From positions 7,626,001 to 7,690,000 of the forward strand of contig NC_013131.1 of the NCBI RefSeq assembly GCF_000024025.1: a DNA stretch of 64,000 nt, in the 5' to 3' direction. A program made the translations under genes and the position numbers. Positions within the stretch are counted from its first letter, which is position 1. The number at the start of each line of letters is the position of its first letter. This document shows positions 16,862-24,940 of this stretch, piece by piece. A model generated the notes under the pieces. That model saw nothing but the letters and a program-made list of their open reading frames with translations. It had not been told where the DNA came from and did no database searches. The DNA comes from Catenulispora acidiphila DSM 44928 (GTDB lineage Bacteria > Actinomycetota > Actinomycetes > Streptomycetales > Catenulisporaceae).

Positions 16862-17961
16862 TACGGCCGCACCGCGAGCCAGTCCACGACATCGGCCAGA
16901 CGTCCACGCTCCCGATACACGGCACGCTGCCGGTCGGCAGGAGTGCCGCGCGAGTGGAACCGGGCCAGCAGCGCTGCCACGAGGTCTTCGTCACCCGCGG
17001 CGGCCAGGCCCGGGCGGCTGCGCTCGACCAGTCGGTCCAGCAGTGCGGCCGTCGAGATCAGCATCCCGGTCCGGGGATCGGTGGTGAGGGCGGGCAGGCC
17101 GTCCACCGCGACCCTGCGGTGGGCCTCGGTCAGCAACCGTCGGTCCATACTGGGCCACGGACGGCCGTACCGCGCCTCCGCCAGCAACGTCGTCGCAAGT
17201 CCGCGCAGCAGGAGCGTGAAGAGCATGACGACGTCGAGGTCGGGGTTGGCGTCGGCGATCCGGATCTCCAAGGTGGGACAGTGCTCGGACGGCCGGGCGT
17301 ACCAATAGATCATCTTGCGGTCCAGCAGGGTCCTGTCAGCGACCAGCCTGTCCGCGGTGCGCTCGTAGGCCGGCTCGTCCAGGATCGGCGTCGGCCCGAC
17401 GGTCGGCAGCGCCTGGATGTCGAAGTGGCGCCAGCTCGCGCAGTGGCGGTCCTCCCCGGCGGCGAAGGGCGAGTTCACGCACAACGCCTGCAGGGCCGGC
17501 AGCCACGGTCCCAGGTGGTTGCTCAGCAGCAGCGCGTCGCCGCGCGTCAGCGTACCGACGTGGACGTGGCACCCGCTGGACTCGCTGCGCATGCCGCCGA
17601 GGTGGCGGCGCGCGATGGTCTCGTAGCGGGCGTTCGGCGCGACGGGCAGCGGCGAGCGGTTCAGCACGGCGCTGCCCCCGGCGACCAGCAGGCAGCCGGT
17701 GTCCGCCGCGGCAGCCGCGCCGGCCTGGCGTCCCCGGACGAGTTCGGCGCGCACCTCCTCGGCGGTCATGCGAGGCCGCGTGGTGAACTCCACCTGTGTG
17801 GCGAAGAATTCGTGCTGAGCGTTGTCGCCCAGCCGCAGCCGCGCCTTCTCCACGACGTCGTCGGCCCGCGGCGCCGACACCCGGGTGGTGGCGTCGGCGA
17901 GGACGAATTCCTCTTCGACACCGATGCTGAGTACTTGGTCGATCGGGACAGTCGCGGCCAT
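16861..17961 (-). CDS. YbdK-type carboxylate-amine ligase (GCS2 family)
   Basis: 366 aa from ATG 17961, with AGGAGG five bases upstream. It is a GCS2-like ATP-grasp-related fold: IGVEEEFVLAD (residues 13-23) with the metal-binding acids, EFFATQVEFTT, SSGCHVHVG and LEIRIADANPD. Members resemble gamma-glutamylcysteine synthetase and have weak glutamate-cysteine ligase activity in E. coli YbdK; actinomycete paralogues are usually of unknown substrate. The length is normal for the family. It faces the topoisomerase gene and lies upstream of no obvious operon partner. A 12-bp tandem array sits just before its ribosome site. Confidence 0.88.
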   Translation of the reverse strand: MAATVPIDQVLSIGVEEEFVLADATTRVSAPRADDVVEKARLRLGDNAQHEFFATQVEFTTRPRMTAEEVRAELVRGRQAGAAAAADTGCLLVAGGSAVLNRSPLPVAPNARYETIARRHLGGMRSESSGCHVHVGTLTRGDALLLSNHLGPWLPALQALCVNSPFAAGEDRHCASWRHFDIQALPTVGPTPILDEPAYERTADRLVADRTLLDRKMIYWYARPSEHCPTLEIRIADANPDLDVVMLFTLLLRGLATTLLAEARYGRPWPSMDRRLLTEAHRRVAVDGLPALTTDPRTGMLISTAALLDRLVERSRPGLAAAGDEDLVAALLARFHSRGTPADRQRAVYRERGRLADVVDWLAVRP

Positions 17962-17988
17962 CTCTGCCTCCTGCGGCGCGGCTTCTGC

Positions 17989-18036
17989 ACGCTCTTCTAC
18001 ACGGTCTTGTACGAGGTCTTCTGCGAGGTCTTCTGC
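17989..18036. repeat. 12-bp tandem repeat, four units
   Basis: Units ACGCTCTTCTAC, ACGGTCTTGTAC and two exact GAGGTCTTCTGC follow each other between the ligase gene and the end of the heme-oxygenase-like gene. On the minus strand it would be read in frame with the ligase, but the ligase start has its own ribosome site downstream. Confidence 0.85.
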
Positions 18037-18040
18037 ATGA

Positions 18041-19054
18041 TCAAGGCGATGGAGGAGCGTCCGGCAACGGCTTGCGCAACGAGCTGCGCGATTGCTTCCA
18101 ACAGTCCAAGACGTGCGAGCCCAGGCGGTCGTCCACCAGGGCGCTGGCCGCGAGACCGAAGGCGATGTCCGCCTCCAACTGCGGCTCGTCGCGCAGCAGC
18201 GTGTCGATGACGTCGTGGCGGATGAGCTGCTCGTGCAGGGCGTCGGCTTCGACGTGCTCCCGGTAGAAGGCGGTGCCGTCGGCGCCGGCGCCGAGTGCGG
18301 CGAAAGCCTCCGCCAGGCGCCGAGAGCCGGGCGAGGAGGTGATCTCGACGCGCGCGAACTGGCCGACCAGCGCGCCGCGGTGGCTGCGGTGCAGTCCGAA
18401 CAGGGACATGAGGTTCACGACCGCGAGGCTGTGGGCGGTGGCGGCGTCGGTGTAGCCGCCGTAGTCCGCGTCCAGATCGAAGTCGGCCATCATCCGGGCG
18501 AAGAGCTGGGAATGCGCGGCCTCCGGACGCCCGGCGCCGTACTCGTCGTACTCCACCGCCACCAACGCAGCCTGCGCCGCGCCGTGCAGCCGAGGGATGA
18601 CCCACGCCTGGGGATCGGCTTCCTTCAGGTGGTAGAGCGAACGGTGCGCCAGGTACTCGCGGGCCTGCCAGCGCTCGCCCTGCTCCAGCAGGTAATAGGA
18701 GACGCCGGTCCCGTGGACGGGCTCCACGAGCATCGAATCCACCTGTTCCTGGACCGACGGCACCTGCCCCAACTCGTCCTCGACTCCGGACAGGAAGACC
18801 TTCTCCAGATCAGCGCGCGCCGCGAGCAATCCTGGCTGCCACTCCCATGCGTCGGATACATCGGCGAAGCCGCGATAGTGCAGCTCGTAGCACAGGTAAA
18901 GCGCGAGCTGCAGGTCCTCGTCCAACCAACCGCCGGTCGCCGGCGGCAGGCTCACTTCAGAGTCCGGAGACTGCAAGAGCCGGCCGGTGAGTGCCTCGGT
19001 GATCGGTCCCCGCGGCTCGGGGAGCCGGACCGGATTCAGTGTGCTGATACCCAT
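18041..19054 (-). CDS. Iron-containing redox enzyme family protein (heme-oxygenase-like fold)
   Basis: 337 aa from ATG 19054. It is all-helical, matching Haem_oxygenas_2: an N-terminal domain with LALYLCYELHYRGFADVSD, then the helical bundle with YHLKEADPQAWVIPRLHG, EYDEYGAGRPEAAHSQLF and TAFYREHVEADALHEQL. Glu/His residues in these helices are the expected di-iron ligands (EYDEYG, HVEAD, HEQLIRHD). Family members include oxidative C-C cleaving or N-oxygenating enzymes; the substrate here is unknown. It is the last gene of a three-gene operon with a CDGSH protein (9 bp upstream) and a methyltransferase. Confidence 0.85.
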   Translation of the reverse strand: MGISTLNPVRLPEPRGPITEALTGRLLQSPDSEVSLPPATGGWLDEDLQLALYLCYELHYRGFADVSDAWEWQPGLLAARADLEKVFLSGVEDELGQVPSVQEQVDSMLVEPVHGTGVSYYLLEQGERWQAREYLAHRSLYHLKEADPQAWVIPRLHGAAQAALVAVEYDEYGAGRPEAAHSQLFARMMADFDLDADYGGYTDAATAHSLAVVNLMSLFGLHRSHRGALVGQFARVEITSSPGSRRLAEAFAALGAGADGTAFYREHVEADALHEQLIRHDVIDTLLRDEPQLEADIAFGLAASALVDDRLGSHVLDCWKQSRSSLRKPLPDAPPSP

Positions 19055-19063
19055 GACGGCTTC

Positions 19064-19273
19064 TCACTCCTCGGAGGCCGCCGGGCAGCGGCGTCGGTGG
19101 CTGGTATCGCAGAAGGGATAGCGGCGGCTGCGGCGGCAGGCGCACAGGGCCACCATGGGACGGCGGCTCACGATGGTACGGCCGTCGTCCAGACGGATCT
19201 CGACCGGGCCCTGGACGAGGATGGGTCCGGCGCGCTCGGCCATCTCCACTCTGATCGGCTCAGGTGCGGACAC
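19064..19273 (-). CDS. CDGSH iron-sulfur domain protein
   Basis: 69 aa from GTG 19273, overlapping the end of the methyltransferase gene by 14 bp. It carries the CDGSH-type motif C44-x-C46-x8-C55-x3-H59 (CACRRSRRYPFCDTSH), which binds a [2Fe-2S] cluster with three Cys and one His. The canonical D-G after the third Cys is D-T here. The N-terminal strand region (GPILVQGPVEIRLDDGRTI) is typical of short bacterial members. It is a probable electron-transfer or iron-sensing partner of the adjacent heme-oxygenase-like protein. The operon is compact (spacers of -14 and 9 bp). Confidence 0.9.
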   Translation of the reverse strand: MSAPEPIRVEMAERAGPILVQGPVEIRLDDGRTIVSRRPMVALCACRRSRRYPFCDTSHRRRCPAASEE

Positions 19274-19907
19274 CGCGGATCACCACCATTTCCTCCATGC
19301 GCTCGCCGACGGCGAGCAGGCCTTCGCGCTCCAGCCATCCCGCGCGCGAGTTCGTGATCGGTCCCAGACCTCCGGCCACGCGGGTCACGGTCTGCACCGT
19401 CAGCCCCGCCTGGGACATCGTCTGGACCGTGCCCTGCACATCAGCCAGGGAAGAGTGCACGAGCAGCAACACCCCGCCGCGTTTCAACACCTTCGGCGCT
19501 TCGGCACAGATCCGGTCCAGCCAGTACCGTCCGGTGGGACCGGCGTCCCACGCCCGCGCCGATCCCTTGACCGGCAGGTCCTGAGAGGGCACATAGGGCG
19601 GATTGGAAACCACCACGTCGAAGCGGCCGGGCCCGAGAGCCTCGAGGAAATCGCCGCGCCGGACACGGATGAATCGGCGGTGCAGAACACCGTTCACCCA
19701 GGTGGTGGCGACCGCGCGCCGGGAGATGTCGACCGCGGTGACCCGCGCCCCGCGCCGTGCCGCCGCGACGGCGACCGCGCCGCTGCCGGTACCCAGATCC
19801 AGAACCCGGCAATTCCTGCCCAGCCGCTCGTTCCGCAGAGCGTCGATCAGCAGGTCGGTGTCGCTGCGCGGTTGGTAAACGCCAGGTGGAACAAACAGAA
19901 AGGTCAT
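19260..19907 (-). CDS. HemK2/MTQ2-type methyltransferase
   Basis: 215 aa from ATG 19907. It is a Rossmann SAM methyltransferase: motif I VLDLGTGSGAVAVAAA, acidic loop AVDISRRA, and the catalytic NPPY (VVSNPPYVPSQDL) typical of glutamine-N5 methyltransferases and HemK2. The N-terminal PGVYQPRSDTDLL box is also characteristic. It lacks the long helical N-domain of PrmC, so it is of the HemK2/MTQ2 class. It is the first gene of the operon with CDGSH and heme-oxygenase-like genes, an arrangement I recall from other actinomycetes, which suggests the substrate is linked to the redox pair rather than to release factors. Confidence 0.87.
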   Translation of the reverse strand: MTFLFVPPGVYQPRSDTDLLIDALRNERLGRNCRVLDLGTGSGAVAVAAARRGARVTAVDISRRAVATTWVNGVLHRRFIRVRRGDFLEALGPGRFDVVVSNPPYVPSQDLPVKGSARAWDAGPTGRYWLDRICAEAPKVLKRGGVLLLVHSSLADVQGTVQTMSQAGLTVQTVTRVAGGLGPITNSRAGWLEREGLLAVGERMEEMVVIRGVRT

Positions 19908-20041
19908 GGTGGTCCCCGGGTGATGAGACGTGGTCGAGACCGCGCCTCGGGAGCTTCAGCCCGGTTTGAGGGCCGGAGGGCTCTTGTGTCCTCTTGATCG
20001 CGGGGTAAACGAGGTCGTCTCTCGGGCGTCCTGATGCTGAT

Positions 20042-21139
20042 TCACTGGTTGTCTGCCTCGTCTGGCCATTTCCTGGCGTCGCGCGGCGGGACGTACGGCT
20101 CGTGCCGTGCGGACATGCCGCCCTCGATGGCGCGTTCGCGGGCCAGTTCGGCGTCGAACTCCAGCCCGAGCAGGATCGCCAGGTTCGACAGCCACAGCCA
20201 CACCAGGAACACGATCACGCCGGCCACGGTGCCGTAGGTCTTGTTGTAGGAGGCGAAGTTGGCCACGTACAGGGCGAATCCGGCGGACAGGATGAGCCAC
20301 AGCACGACCGCCAGCAGGCTGCCCGGCGAGACCCAGCGGAAGCCGCGGTCGCGGACGTTAGGCGCGGCCCAGTACAGCAGCGCGATCATGAAGGCCACCA
20401 GCACGACCAGGACCGGCCACTTCGCGATCGACCAGGCCACCAGCGCGGTGTGGCCCAGGCCCAGCAGGTCGCCGGCGCGCTGGGCCAGCGGGCCGGTGAA
20501 CACCACGATCACGGCGCTGGCCAGCAACAGCGCCATCATCAGCAGCGTCAGCCCGACCCGCAGCGGCGTGGTCTTCCACACCGGCCGCCCCTCGCGCATG
20601 TCGTACACGACGTTGGACGCCCGGATGAACGCCGCGACGTAGCCCGAGGCCGACCACAGCGCTCCGGCCAGGCCCACGACCGCCAGCGTCCCGCCGGCGC
20701 CGCGGCTGGACCGCACCTGGGTCACCGCGGTGCGCAGCAGGTCGCGCACCGATCCCGGCGCGAGCTTCTGGATGTTGTCCAGGAGCGAGTTGGTGGCGGA
20801 GGGACCGATGAGACCGAGGACCGACACGACCACCAGCAGCGCTGGGAACACCGCCAGGACGCCGTAATAGGTCAGCGCAGCGGCGCGGTCGGACAGTTCG
20901 TCGTCGCGGAACTCGCCGGCGGTCCGCCTGAGGACCGCCAGCCAGCTGCGCGCCGGGAGCTCCGTCGGCGAGTCCGGTCCGCGCTCGACGGCTTCGGCGG
21001 CTTCGGCTGCCTTGGCCGGCTCGGTGGCGTCGGGCTCGGCTGCTTCGGCTGCGTTAGCCGGCTCGGTGGCTTCGGTGGCGCCGACTGCCTCGGCAGGCTC
21101 GCGCTGATGGTTGACGTCGTGCTTCCGTCTCAGTCCCAT
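20042..21139 (-). CDS. YihY/BrkB family inner-membrane protein
   Basis: 365 aa. The first ~60 residues are a soluble Ala/Glu/Thr-rich tail built from 9-bp DNA repeats (EPAEAVGATEATEPANAAEA). Six membrane helices follow (about residues 95-330), with the family signatures LTYYGVLAVFPALLVVVSVLG, LWSASGYVAAFIRASN, YDMREGRPVWKTTPLR and FLVWLWLSNLAILLGLEFDAEL. The C-terminus is Arg-rich (RHEPYVPPRDARKW). Once misnamed RNase BN, the family is of unsettled transport function. The adjacent divergent gene encodes a YtxH-like protein, consistent with an envelope-stress role. Confidence 0.88.
   Translation of the reverse strand: MGLRRKHDVNHQREPAEAVGATEATEPANAAEAAEPDATEPAKAAEAAEAVERGPDSPTELPARSWLAVLRRTAGEFRDDELSDRAAALTYYGVLAVFPALLVVVSVLGLIGPSATNSLLDNIQKLAPGSVRDLLRTAVTQVRSSRGAGGTLAVVGLAGALWSASGYVAAFIRASNVVYDMREGRPVWKTTPLRVGLTLLMMALLLASAVIVVFTGPLAQRAGDLLGLGHTALVAWSIAKWPVLVVLVAFMIALLYWAAPNVRDRGFRWVSPGSLLAVVLWLILSAGFALYVANFASYNKTYGTVAGVIVFLVWLWLSNLAILLGLEFDAELARERAIEGGMSARHEPYVPPRDARKWPDEADNQ
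20992..21095 (-). repeat. 9-bp-period array at the 5' end of the BrkB gene
   Basis: Variants of GCTTCGGCG, GGCTCGGTG and GCTTCGGCT repeat with a nine-base period and encode the Ala/Glu/Thr-rich N-terminal tail. Confidence 0.7.
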
Positions 21140-21270
21140 CGCCTGCTTATGGCCGTTTCATCAGCCACTACACGGTCGCTGCCAGCACGAACGCCGAGAC
21201 TCTGTGTTTGTCCCGGCTGACGCTGGTCATCAGGCGCGGGAGAAGTTGAGGACAAAACCAGGAGGACTTC

Positions 21271-21609
21271 ATGAAGCGCGCACTTACTTTCGCCACCGGT
21301 TTGGCCGTGGGCTACGTCGCAGGGACCAGAGCCGGCCACGAGAAGTATGAGCTGATCAAGGAAAAGGCGCACGAGGTGAGCGAGCAGCCCGCCGTCGTCG
21401 ATCTGCGCGAGAACCTGAAGGGAACGGTCGAGACCGCGTCCAAGGCGGTCACCGCCAAGGTCGCCGACGCCACCTCGGAACTCACCAAGAAGCTCCACGG
21501 TTCTGCGCACGAGGAAGCCGCCTCCACTCCCGTGAAGCCGGCGCCCGCGGCGCCGGGCGAGTACCCGGCGGCGCCCACCGGCATCGTGCCCGGCAGCGGC
21601 ACCGTCTGA
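21271..21609 (+). CDS. YtxH-like small membrane-anchored protein
   Basis: 112 aa from ATG 21271 with CCAGGAGGACTTC upstream. The glycine-rich N-terminal membrane anchor (FATGLAVGYVAGTRAGHEKYE, with the GYVxGxRAG signature) is followed by an amphipathic helical stretch LRENLKGTVETASKAVTAKV and a Pro/Ala-rich tail. The YtxH family is induced by general stress in Firmicutes and actinomycetes. It ends in a strong hairpin. It stands divergent from brkB with a 131-bp spacer; GTTT-(15)-GGTCAT in that spacer could be a SigB-type promoter, read by eye. Confidence 0.82.
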   Translation: MKRALTFATGLAVGYVAGTRAGHEKYELIKEKAHEVSEQPAVVDLRENLKGTVETASKAVTAKVADATSELTKKLHGSAHEEAASTPVKPAPAAPGEYPAAPTGIVPGSGTV

Positions 21610-21653
21610 GAGTTCTCGCCAGCGCGCAGCCAGAACGAGCAGCCAGAACGATT

Positions 21654-21684
21654 CGGCCGGCCGACTCAACGAGTCGGCCGGCCG
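21654..21684. terminator. Strong bidirectional terminator hairpin
   Basis: Perfect 14-bp inverted repeat CGGCCGGCCGACTC / GAGTCGGCCGGCCG with a 3-base loop, lying between the convergent YtxH and glycosidase genes. Confidence 0.9.
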
Positions 21685-21715
21685 GTGGAACTAGAGCGTC
21701 AGTGCGCTGATGGGA

Positions 21716-23899
21716 TCAGCCGGTGGTGCAGGCGCTGCCGTTGACGGTGAACGCCGTCGGCGAGGCGCTGCTGGCGCTCCACGTGCCCTGGAACCCGAAT
21801 GAGGTGGTGGCTCCCGGGGCGATGGTGCCGTTGTAGCTCATGTTCGTCGCCGTGACGTTGGCGCCGGACTGGGTGACCGTGGCGTTCCAGCCGTTGGTGA
21901 CCTTCTCGTCGCCGGGGAAGGCGAAGCCGACGGTCCAGGAGGACCAGGCCGCCGTGCCGGTGTTCGCGACCGTCACGTTGGCGGTGAGCCCGCCGCCCCA
22001 GACGTTCGGCGCGTAGGTCACCTTGCAGGACGCGCCGGTGGAGCCGGCGCTCGTGGTGACCGCGAGCGTGCCGGAGCGCGCCGAGCGGTTTCCTGCAGTG
22101 TCGCGGGCATACACCGCGAAGGTGTAGGCGGTGGATGGAGTCAGGCCGGTGAGGGTCGCCGAGTTGGTGGTCGGAGAGGCGACGACGGTCTCGGTGCTGC
22201 CGTTGACCGCGACCACGTCGTATCCGGCCAGGCCGGTGCTGCTGGTGGAGGCGCTCCAGCTCAGCGTCGCCCCGGTGGACGTGACGTTCGAGGCGGTCGG
22301 GGTGCCCGGGGTGGTGGGCGGTGTGACCGTGGTGCCCGGCTTCAGCGTGACGACCGCGGCGCTGTAGGGCGCGATGGTCTGCGAGGACGCCGAGCCGGAG
22401 GCGGCGGTGGTGATGCCGGTGCCGGGCGGCGCCAGGGTCGCGACCGACGGGGCGCCGGAGGCCGGGGTGAAGCCGGTGTAGTTCAGGCCCACGGTGTAGC
22501 TGGTGGCCGGGTCGTCGTTCACCAGCAGGACCCGCAGCGAGCCGTCGGCGGCCTTGACCGCGTAGGACTTCAGCAGGCTCTGGCTGGAGGAGGCCGAGAC
22601 CAGGGCGTCGCCGGGATGGATGAACTGGCTCAGCAGCTGCGTGCCGTAGTAGGCGGGGAACGGCGTGTCGGCTGCGGGCTCGCAGACCCGGGAGCCGTTG
22701 ACCAGGCCGCAGCTGCCGTCGGAGAGCATGCCGTAGTCGCCGTAGGTGGCGGTGCCGTACAGCGAGGAGCTGGTGTTGCCGCCGGTCACGATGCCGTTGT
22801 GGATCTGCCACCAGTCGACGCTGGCGACGCCGTTCTGGATCCAGCCCAGGTAGTCCTGCGTCAGGTACAGCGCGTTGACGACGCTCAGGATCTGCTTGCC
22901 CGGGTTGGAGCTCACCGAGTTGGTCTCGGTGATCATGATCGGCACCGTCGAGGAGCCCTCCCACTGGCCCAGTTGCGAACGCAGCGTGGAGACCATCGTC
23001 GGGATCTGCGACGGGGCGGACAGCAGGGTGCTGTCACTCTCGTTGCCCGGGTTCTGCGGATACCAGTGCACGTCGGCGAAGCCGATCTGGCCGTTCAGCG
23101 CCGACATGACCGTCTGGTTCCAGGTCTGCGGGCTTCCGCCGTTGGTGACGCCGTCGGGCCAGTTGCCCGGGGCGGTCAGCACCACGCCGACGACGATCGT
23201 CGGGTCGACGGCCTTCATCGCCGCGATGTAGGCCTTGACGTTCTGGGCGTAGACCGCCGGTCCGCAGTTGGTCGGATTCGTGCCGGCCGCGCAGTGGTCG
23301 TCCGGCTCCCAGTTGGCGCCATAGGTCCCGTTGCCGTAGATCTCGTTGCCGATCTCCCAGTACTTGATGCCGTCGTGATGGGTCACGTTGGCGTACCGGA
23401 CCCAGTCCGCGGCGAACTGCGCGCCGGTCTCGGCAGGGCTCTGCGACGCGCCGGCGGCGTCGCCGGTGCCGTAGTCGACGGTGACCATGCCCTGGGCGCC
23501 GGTCTGGCTGAGCAGCGTCGCGTACTGGTCGAAGTCGACCGACTGGGCCAGGCCCGACTTCACATCGGTGTTGGTCTTCCAGTTGTAGGTGTCCGAGGAC
23601 GTCCCGCCGGGAAACCGGATCAGACCGGTCCCGGCGTTCTTCAGCAAGCCCGGGACCGCGGCGTCGGTGAGCGCGGCGTCGTAGACCGAACCGTTGGTGC
23701 CGATGGCGGTCGACGGGACGGTGGCGAGCGTCTGGCCGGCGTTCACCCCGACCGTGGCGGTCGAGGCCGCGGCGGCCGCCGGCCCGGCGCTCGCGGGCCC
23801 GGCGCTCGCCGCCAGCGGCACGGCGGCCGAGCCCACGAACAGCGCCGCCGCGGCGACAGCCGTCCAGGAGCGTGGGAACCGGCTTTGTCGTCTTCGCAT
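21716..23899 (-). CDS. Secreted clan GH-A glycosidase (GH51-like) with FN3 and CBM2
   Basis: 727 aa from ATG 23899, with AGGAGA upstream. The signal peptide spans about 1-35. The (beta/alpha)8-type domain (about 45-470) has LIRFPGGTSSDTYNW, the acid/base motif WEIGNEIYG (Glu near 186) and a nucleophile candidate in MITETNSVSS (Glu near 324). This layout is seen in alpha-L-arabinofuranosidase-like and endo-glucanase-like members of clan A. A C-terminal beta domain (VRLLVNDD-like region), an FN3 (about 535-620: ATLSWSASTSSTGLAGYDVV) and a CBM2 (about 628-727: CKVTYAPNVWGGGLTANVT, FGFQGTWS) follow. The CBM2 implies plant-wall or cellulose attachment. Exact specificity is not assignable by eye. 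Confidence 0.83.
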   Translation of the reverse strand: MRRRQSRFPRSWTAVAAAALFVGSAAVPLAASAGPASAGPAAAAASTATVGVNAGQTLATVPSTAIGTNGSVYDAALTDAAVPGLLKNAGTGLIRFPGGTSSDTYNWKTNTDVKSGLAQSVDFDQYATLLSQTGAQGMVTVDYGTGDAAGASQSPAETGAQFAADWVRYANVTHHDGIKYWEIGNEIYGNGTYGANWEPDDHCAAGTNPTNCGPAVYAQNVKAYIAAMKAVDPTIVVGVVLTAPGNWPDGVTNGGSPQTWNQTVMSALNGQIGFADVHWYPQNPGNESDSTLLSAPSQIPTMVSTLRSQLGQWEGSSTVPIMITETNSVSSNPGKQILSVVNALYLTQDYLGWIQNGVASVDWWQIHNGIVTGGNTSSSLYGTATYGDYGMLSDGSCGLVNGSRVCEPAADTPFPAYYGTQLLSQFIHPGDALVSASSSQSLLKSYAVKAADGSLRVLLVNDDPATSYTVGLNYTGFTPASGAPSVATLAPPGTGITTAASGSASSQTIAPYSAAVVTLKPGTTVTPPTTPGTPTASNVTSTGATLSWSASTSSTGLAGYDVVAVNGSTETVVASPTTNSATLTGLTPSTAYTFAVYARDTAGNRSARSGTLAVTTSAGSTGASCKVTYAPNVWGGGLTANVTVANTGTAAWSSWTVGFAFPGDEKVTNGWNATVTQSGANVTATNMSYNGTIAPGATTSFGFQGTWSASSASPTAFTVNGSACTTG

Positions 23900-24072
23900 C
23901 GAGCTCTCCTGGGCTGGGGGATGGTCGAGCTGGTCTGGCCTCACCCAGTGATGCTCGGCACCGGCCCGGAGACGGTCAAGGCGCGGATGTCCGTTCGACG
24001 CGCTGGTCTGCGCCGGAGCGTCGCAGAGCACGAAACTTCCACCGCGGCGCAGCCCGGCGCGCCCAGCGCCGG

Positions 24073-24768
24073 CTAGTTCACGAACACCGGCGGGCTCCCG
24101 GGGACGCTGGAGTCCACGACCGGCTGGTAGGTGAACGACATGAACTGGAGCGTCCCGCCGCACGGTCCGGGAGGGCCGCTCATGAGCTGGATCTTCTGGT
24201 TGAGGACGATCAGCCGGTTTCCGGGGTTTGCGTAGTTCCCCTGATAGATGCTGCCCACCGGCTGCCACACGCAGTTGAGCACGGCGCCGGGCACGGACTC
24301 CACGATGGTGAGCTGAACCGGCGCACCGGCCGGGACGAACTGCACGGGGAACCCGGCCGAGTCGTTGAACAGGACGTTGTTGTTCGGCAGGTTGTTCTCC
24401 GTCACGCTCAACACCGTCGATCCGGGGATGGTGGAGACGCACCCGCCGAAACCGAGAGCGGCCAGCTTGCTCACCGCGACCCCCGGCGCCGTCGGATTGG
24501 CCAGAACCTGCACTCCGATGTTCGACACCGAGCAGAAGGTGCCCACACCGCCTCCGGGAGCGGTGAGGAACGTGGCCTTGGTACCGGGCTGGAGGTTGCC
24601 GGTCAGGACCTGGCCGGGCGCGACGTTGGGACCGCCGGGTCCCGGGGCACCGTAGGTCAGGACGCTGACCGGTGCGGCGGCCGCCGACGCGGTGCCGACG
24701 ACCGCCACCGTGGCCAGCGCGGCCACGGCTGCTGCTACGGCGAATGCCTTGAGGCTGTGCATGTGCAT
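24073..24768 (-). CDS. Secreted hypothetical protein
   Basis: 231 aa from ATG 24768; a second ATG six bases on has better spacing from the GAAGAGG ribosome site, so the start may be 24762. A clear signal peptide ends near residue 31 (TASAAA). The mature protein is Gly/Pro/Val-rich, mostly beta, with three or four Cys (GTFCSVSNIG, FGGCVSTIPG, LNCVWQPVG, GPCGGTLQF) that would form two disulfides. No catalytic motif is visible. It sits upstream of the glycosidase on the same strand (about 170 bp gap) and divergent from a lectin gene. Confidence 0.7.
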   Translation of the reverse strand: MHMHSLKAFAVAAAVAALATVAVVGTASAAAAPVSVLTYGAPGPGGPNVAPGQVLTGNLQPGTKATFLTAPGGGVGTFCSVSNIGVQVLANPTAPGVAVSKLAALGFGGCVSTIPGSTVLSVTENNLPNNNVLFNDSAGFPVQFVPAGAPVQLTIVESVPGAVLNCVWQPVGSIYQGNYANPGNRLIVLNQKIQLMSGPPGPCGGTLQFMSFTYQPVVDSSVPGSPPVFVN

Positions 24769-24819
24769 CTACCTCTTCCCTGCAGGGAGCTCCGCACTTG
24801 CTTCGAACCGAGTGGTTCA

Positions 24820-24902
24820 TCAGTATTCTGGTTCACTCTCGACCGATTGCCCAGCCCCGTCCCGAGGGGTGAATCAGGGCTCATCATTCAGTACTCTGAT
24901 TC
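24820..24902. promoter_or_regulatory. Repeated 15-bp element between divergent secreted-protein genes
   Basis: TCAGTATTCTGGTTC (24820-24834) and TCAGTACTCTGATTC (24888-24902) match at 13 of 15 positions, 68 bp apart. The second copy also forms the right arm of GAATCAG / CTGATTC (24871-24877 and 24896-24902). The location is the shared promoter region, and the role is inferred. Confidence 0.4.
24869..24879 (+). promoter_or_regulatory. GTGAATCAGGG motif, copy 2
   Basis: Exact 11-mer 62 bp upstream of the lectin start at 24941, in the same orientation as copies 1 and 3 relative to their secreted-protein genes. Confidence 0.35.
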
Positions 24903-24940
24903 GTTGGCGGACCCGCCGCCCCTACCTCCAGGAGCACCCC

